A stretch of DNA of 29,209 nucleotides from assembly GCA_000969725.1 (NCBI GenBank), contig JXSR01S022813.1, one strand, 5' to 3'. A model generated the notes under the pieces. It saw only the letters and a list, made by a program, of their open reading frames with translations. It was not told the DNA's origin and did not search any database. This document shows, one piece after another, positions 28,985 to 29,209 of this stretch. Source of the DNA: Ophiothrix spiculata. Lineage: Eukaryota; Echinodermata; Ophiuroidea; Amphilepidida; Ophiotrichidae. The first letter of the stretch is position 1, and each line of letters begins with the position of its first letter. Position numbers and translations under genes: made by a program.

Positions 28985-29209
28985 TAACGCCTTGCTGTGC
29001 AGGTTTTTTCTCACCCCGATCCCGTACAATGAATTTTTTTCCTGACCCGCCCGACCCGGATAAAATTTAGCTTGCCCCATTACTGACCCCGACCCGAAAG
29101 GCGTTTTTCTAGACTGGACCGGCAGTTTTTCATGATTTCCTGGTCAAGATAGATATTTTTCACCGACCCCGAGTTACACCGAATTTCAAGTCATTGGAAT
29201 TGTGTTTAA
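28985..29209. repeat. GACCCGACCC-rich block at the window edge
   Basis: CCGACCC-type words recur (CTGACCCGCCCGACCCGG, TGACCCCGACCCGAAAGG, CACCGACCCCGAG). The compositional jump suggests the start of another dispersed repeat that runs out of the window. Confidence 0.35.

Overview
The window looks like non-model invertebrate nuclear DNA, most likely from an ambulacrarian deuterostome (echinoderm or hemichordate). It is AT-rich and intron-dominated, with GT-AG splice sites, scattered tRNA-derived SINEs, many small DNA transposons and repeated use of the palindrome TAGGCCTA. I inferred the lineage from this repeat vocabulary; no gene here proves it. I see no prokaryotic features, no intact transposase or reverse transcriptase, no CRISPR array and no rRNA.

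Parts of two protein-coding genes lie head to head. The minus-strand gene starts at an ATG at 9598. Its first coding exon is 9115-9598, followed by 3897-4037 and 2414-2545, and it probably continues beyond base 1. All junctions are in phase 1, and the two downstream exons encode visibly related segments, suggesting exon duplication. The product is Ser/Thr-rich and acidic, with no domain I recognise. The plus-strand gene starts at 15889 (exon 15889-16065, ending in phase 0). It probably resumes after a 9.4 kb intron at exon 25443-25687 and continues past the window end. Its product is also unrecognised.

The rest is introns and intergenic DNA filled with repeats. The commonest class is short elements with terminal inverted repeats at TTAA sites, as expected of piggyBac-type MITEs: 2972-3298, 13477-13872, 16157-16535, 27103-27456 and 28120-28601. 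One sits in a broken LINE endonuclease fragment (26780-27735, minus). Another sits in a dispersed repeat whose uninterrupted copy is at 21274-21492, giving a natural empty site. Other elements are a textbook hAT MITE with an 8-bp target duplication (10763-10939), a 0.7 kb element with TATA flanks (6994-7714), a 358-bp near-perfect palindrome (8332-8689), an element with five copies of GGGGTAATCCCGAAC (11521-12080), and a 946-bp segment carrying four copies of a TTTCGGAGGTTAC / TGTTAACACAT module in a nested mirror arrangement (22506-23451).

Two SINEs share a tRNA-like head (12081-12189 and 24540-24734, both minus). A third locus (17666-17738) shares only the central domain of the second. An assembly gap of 410 N lies at 14525-14934. 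The best candidates for undescribed biology are the mirrored four-copy element, the GGGGTAATCCCGAAC element, the group of TTAA elements with convergent termini, and the tiny hairpins bracketed by 8-9 bp direct repeats.
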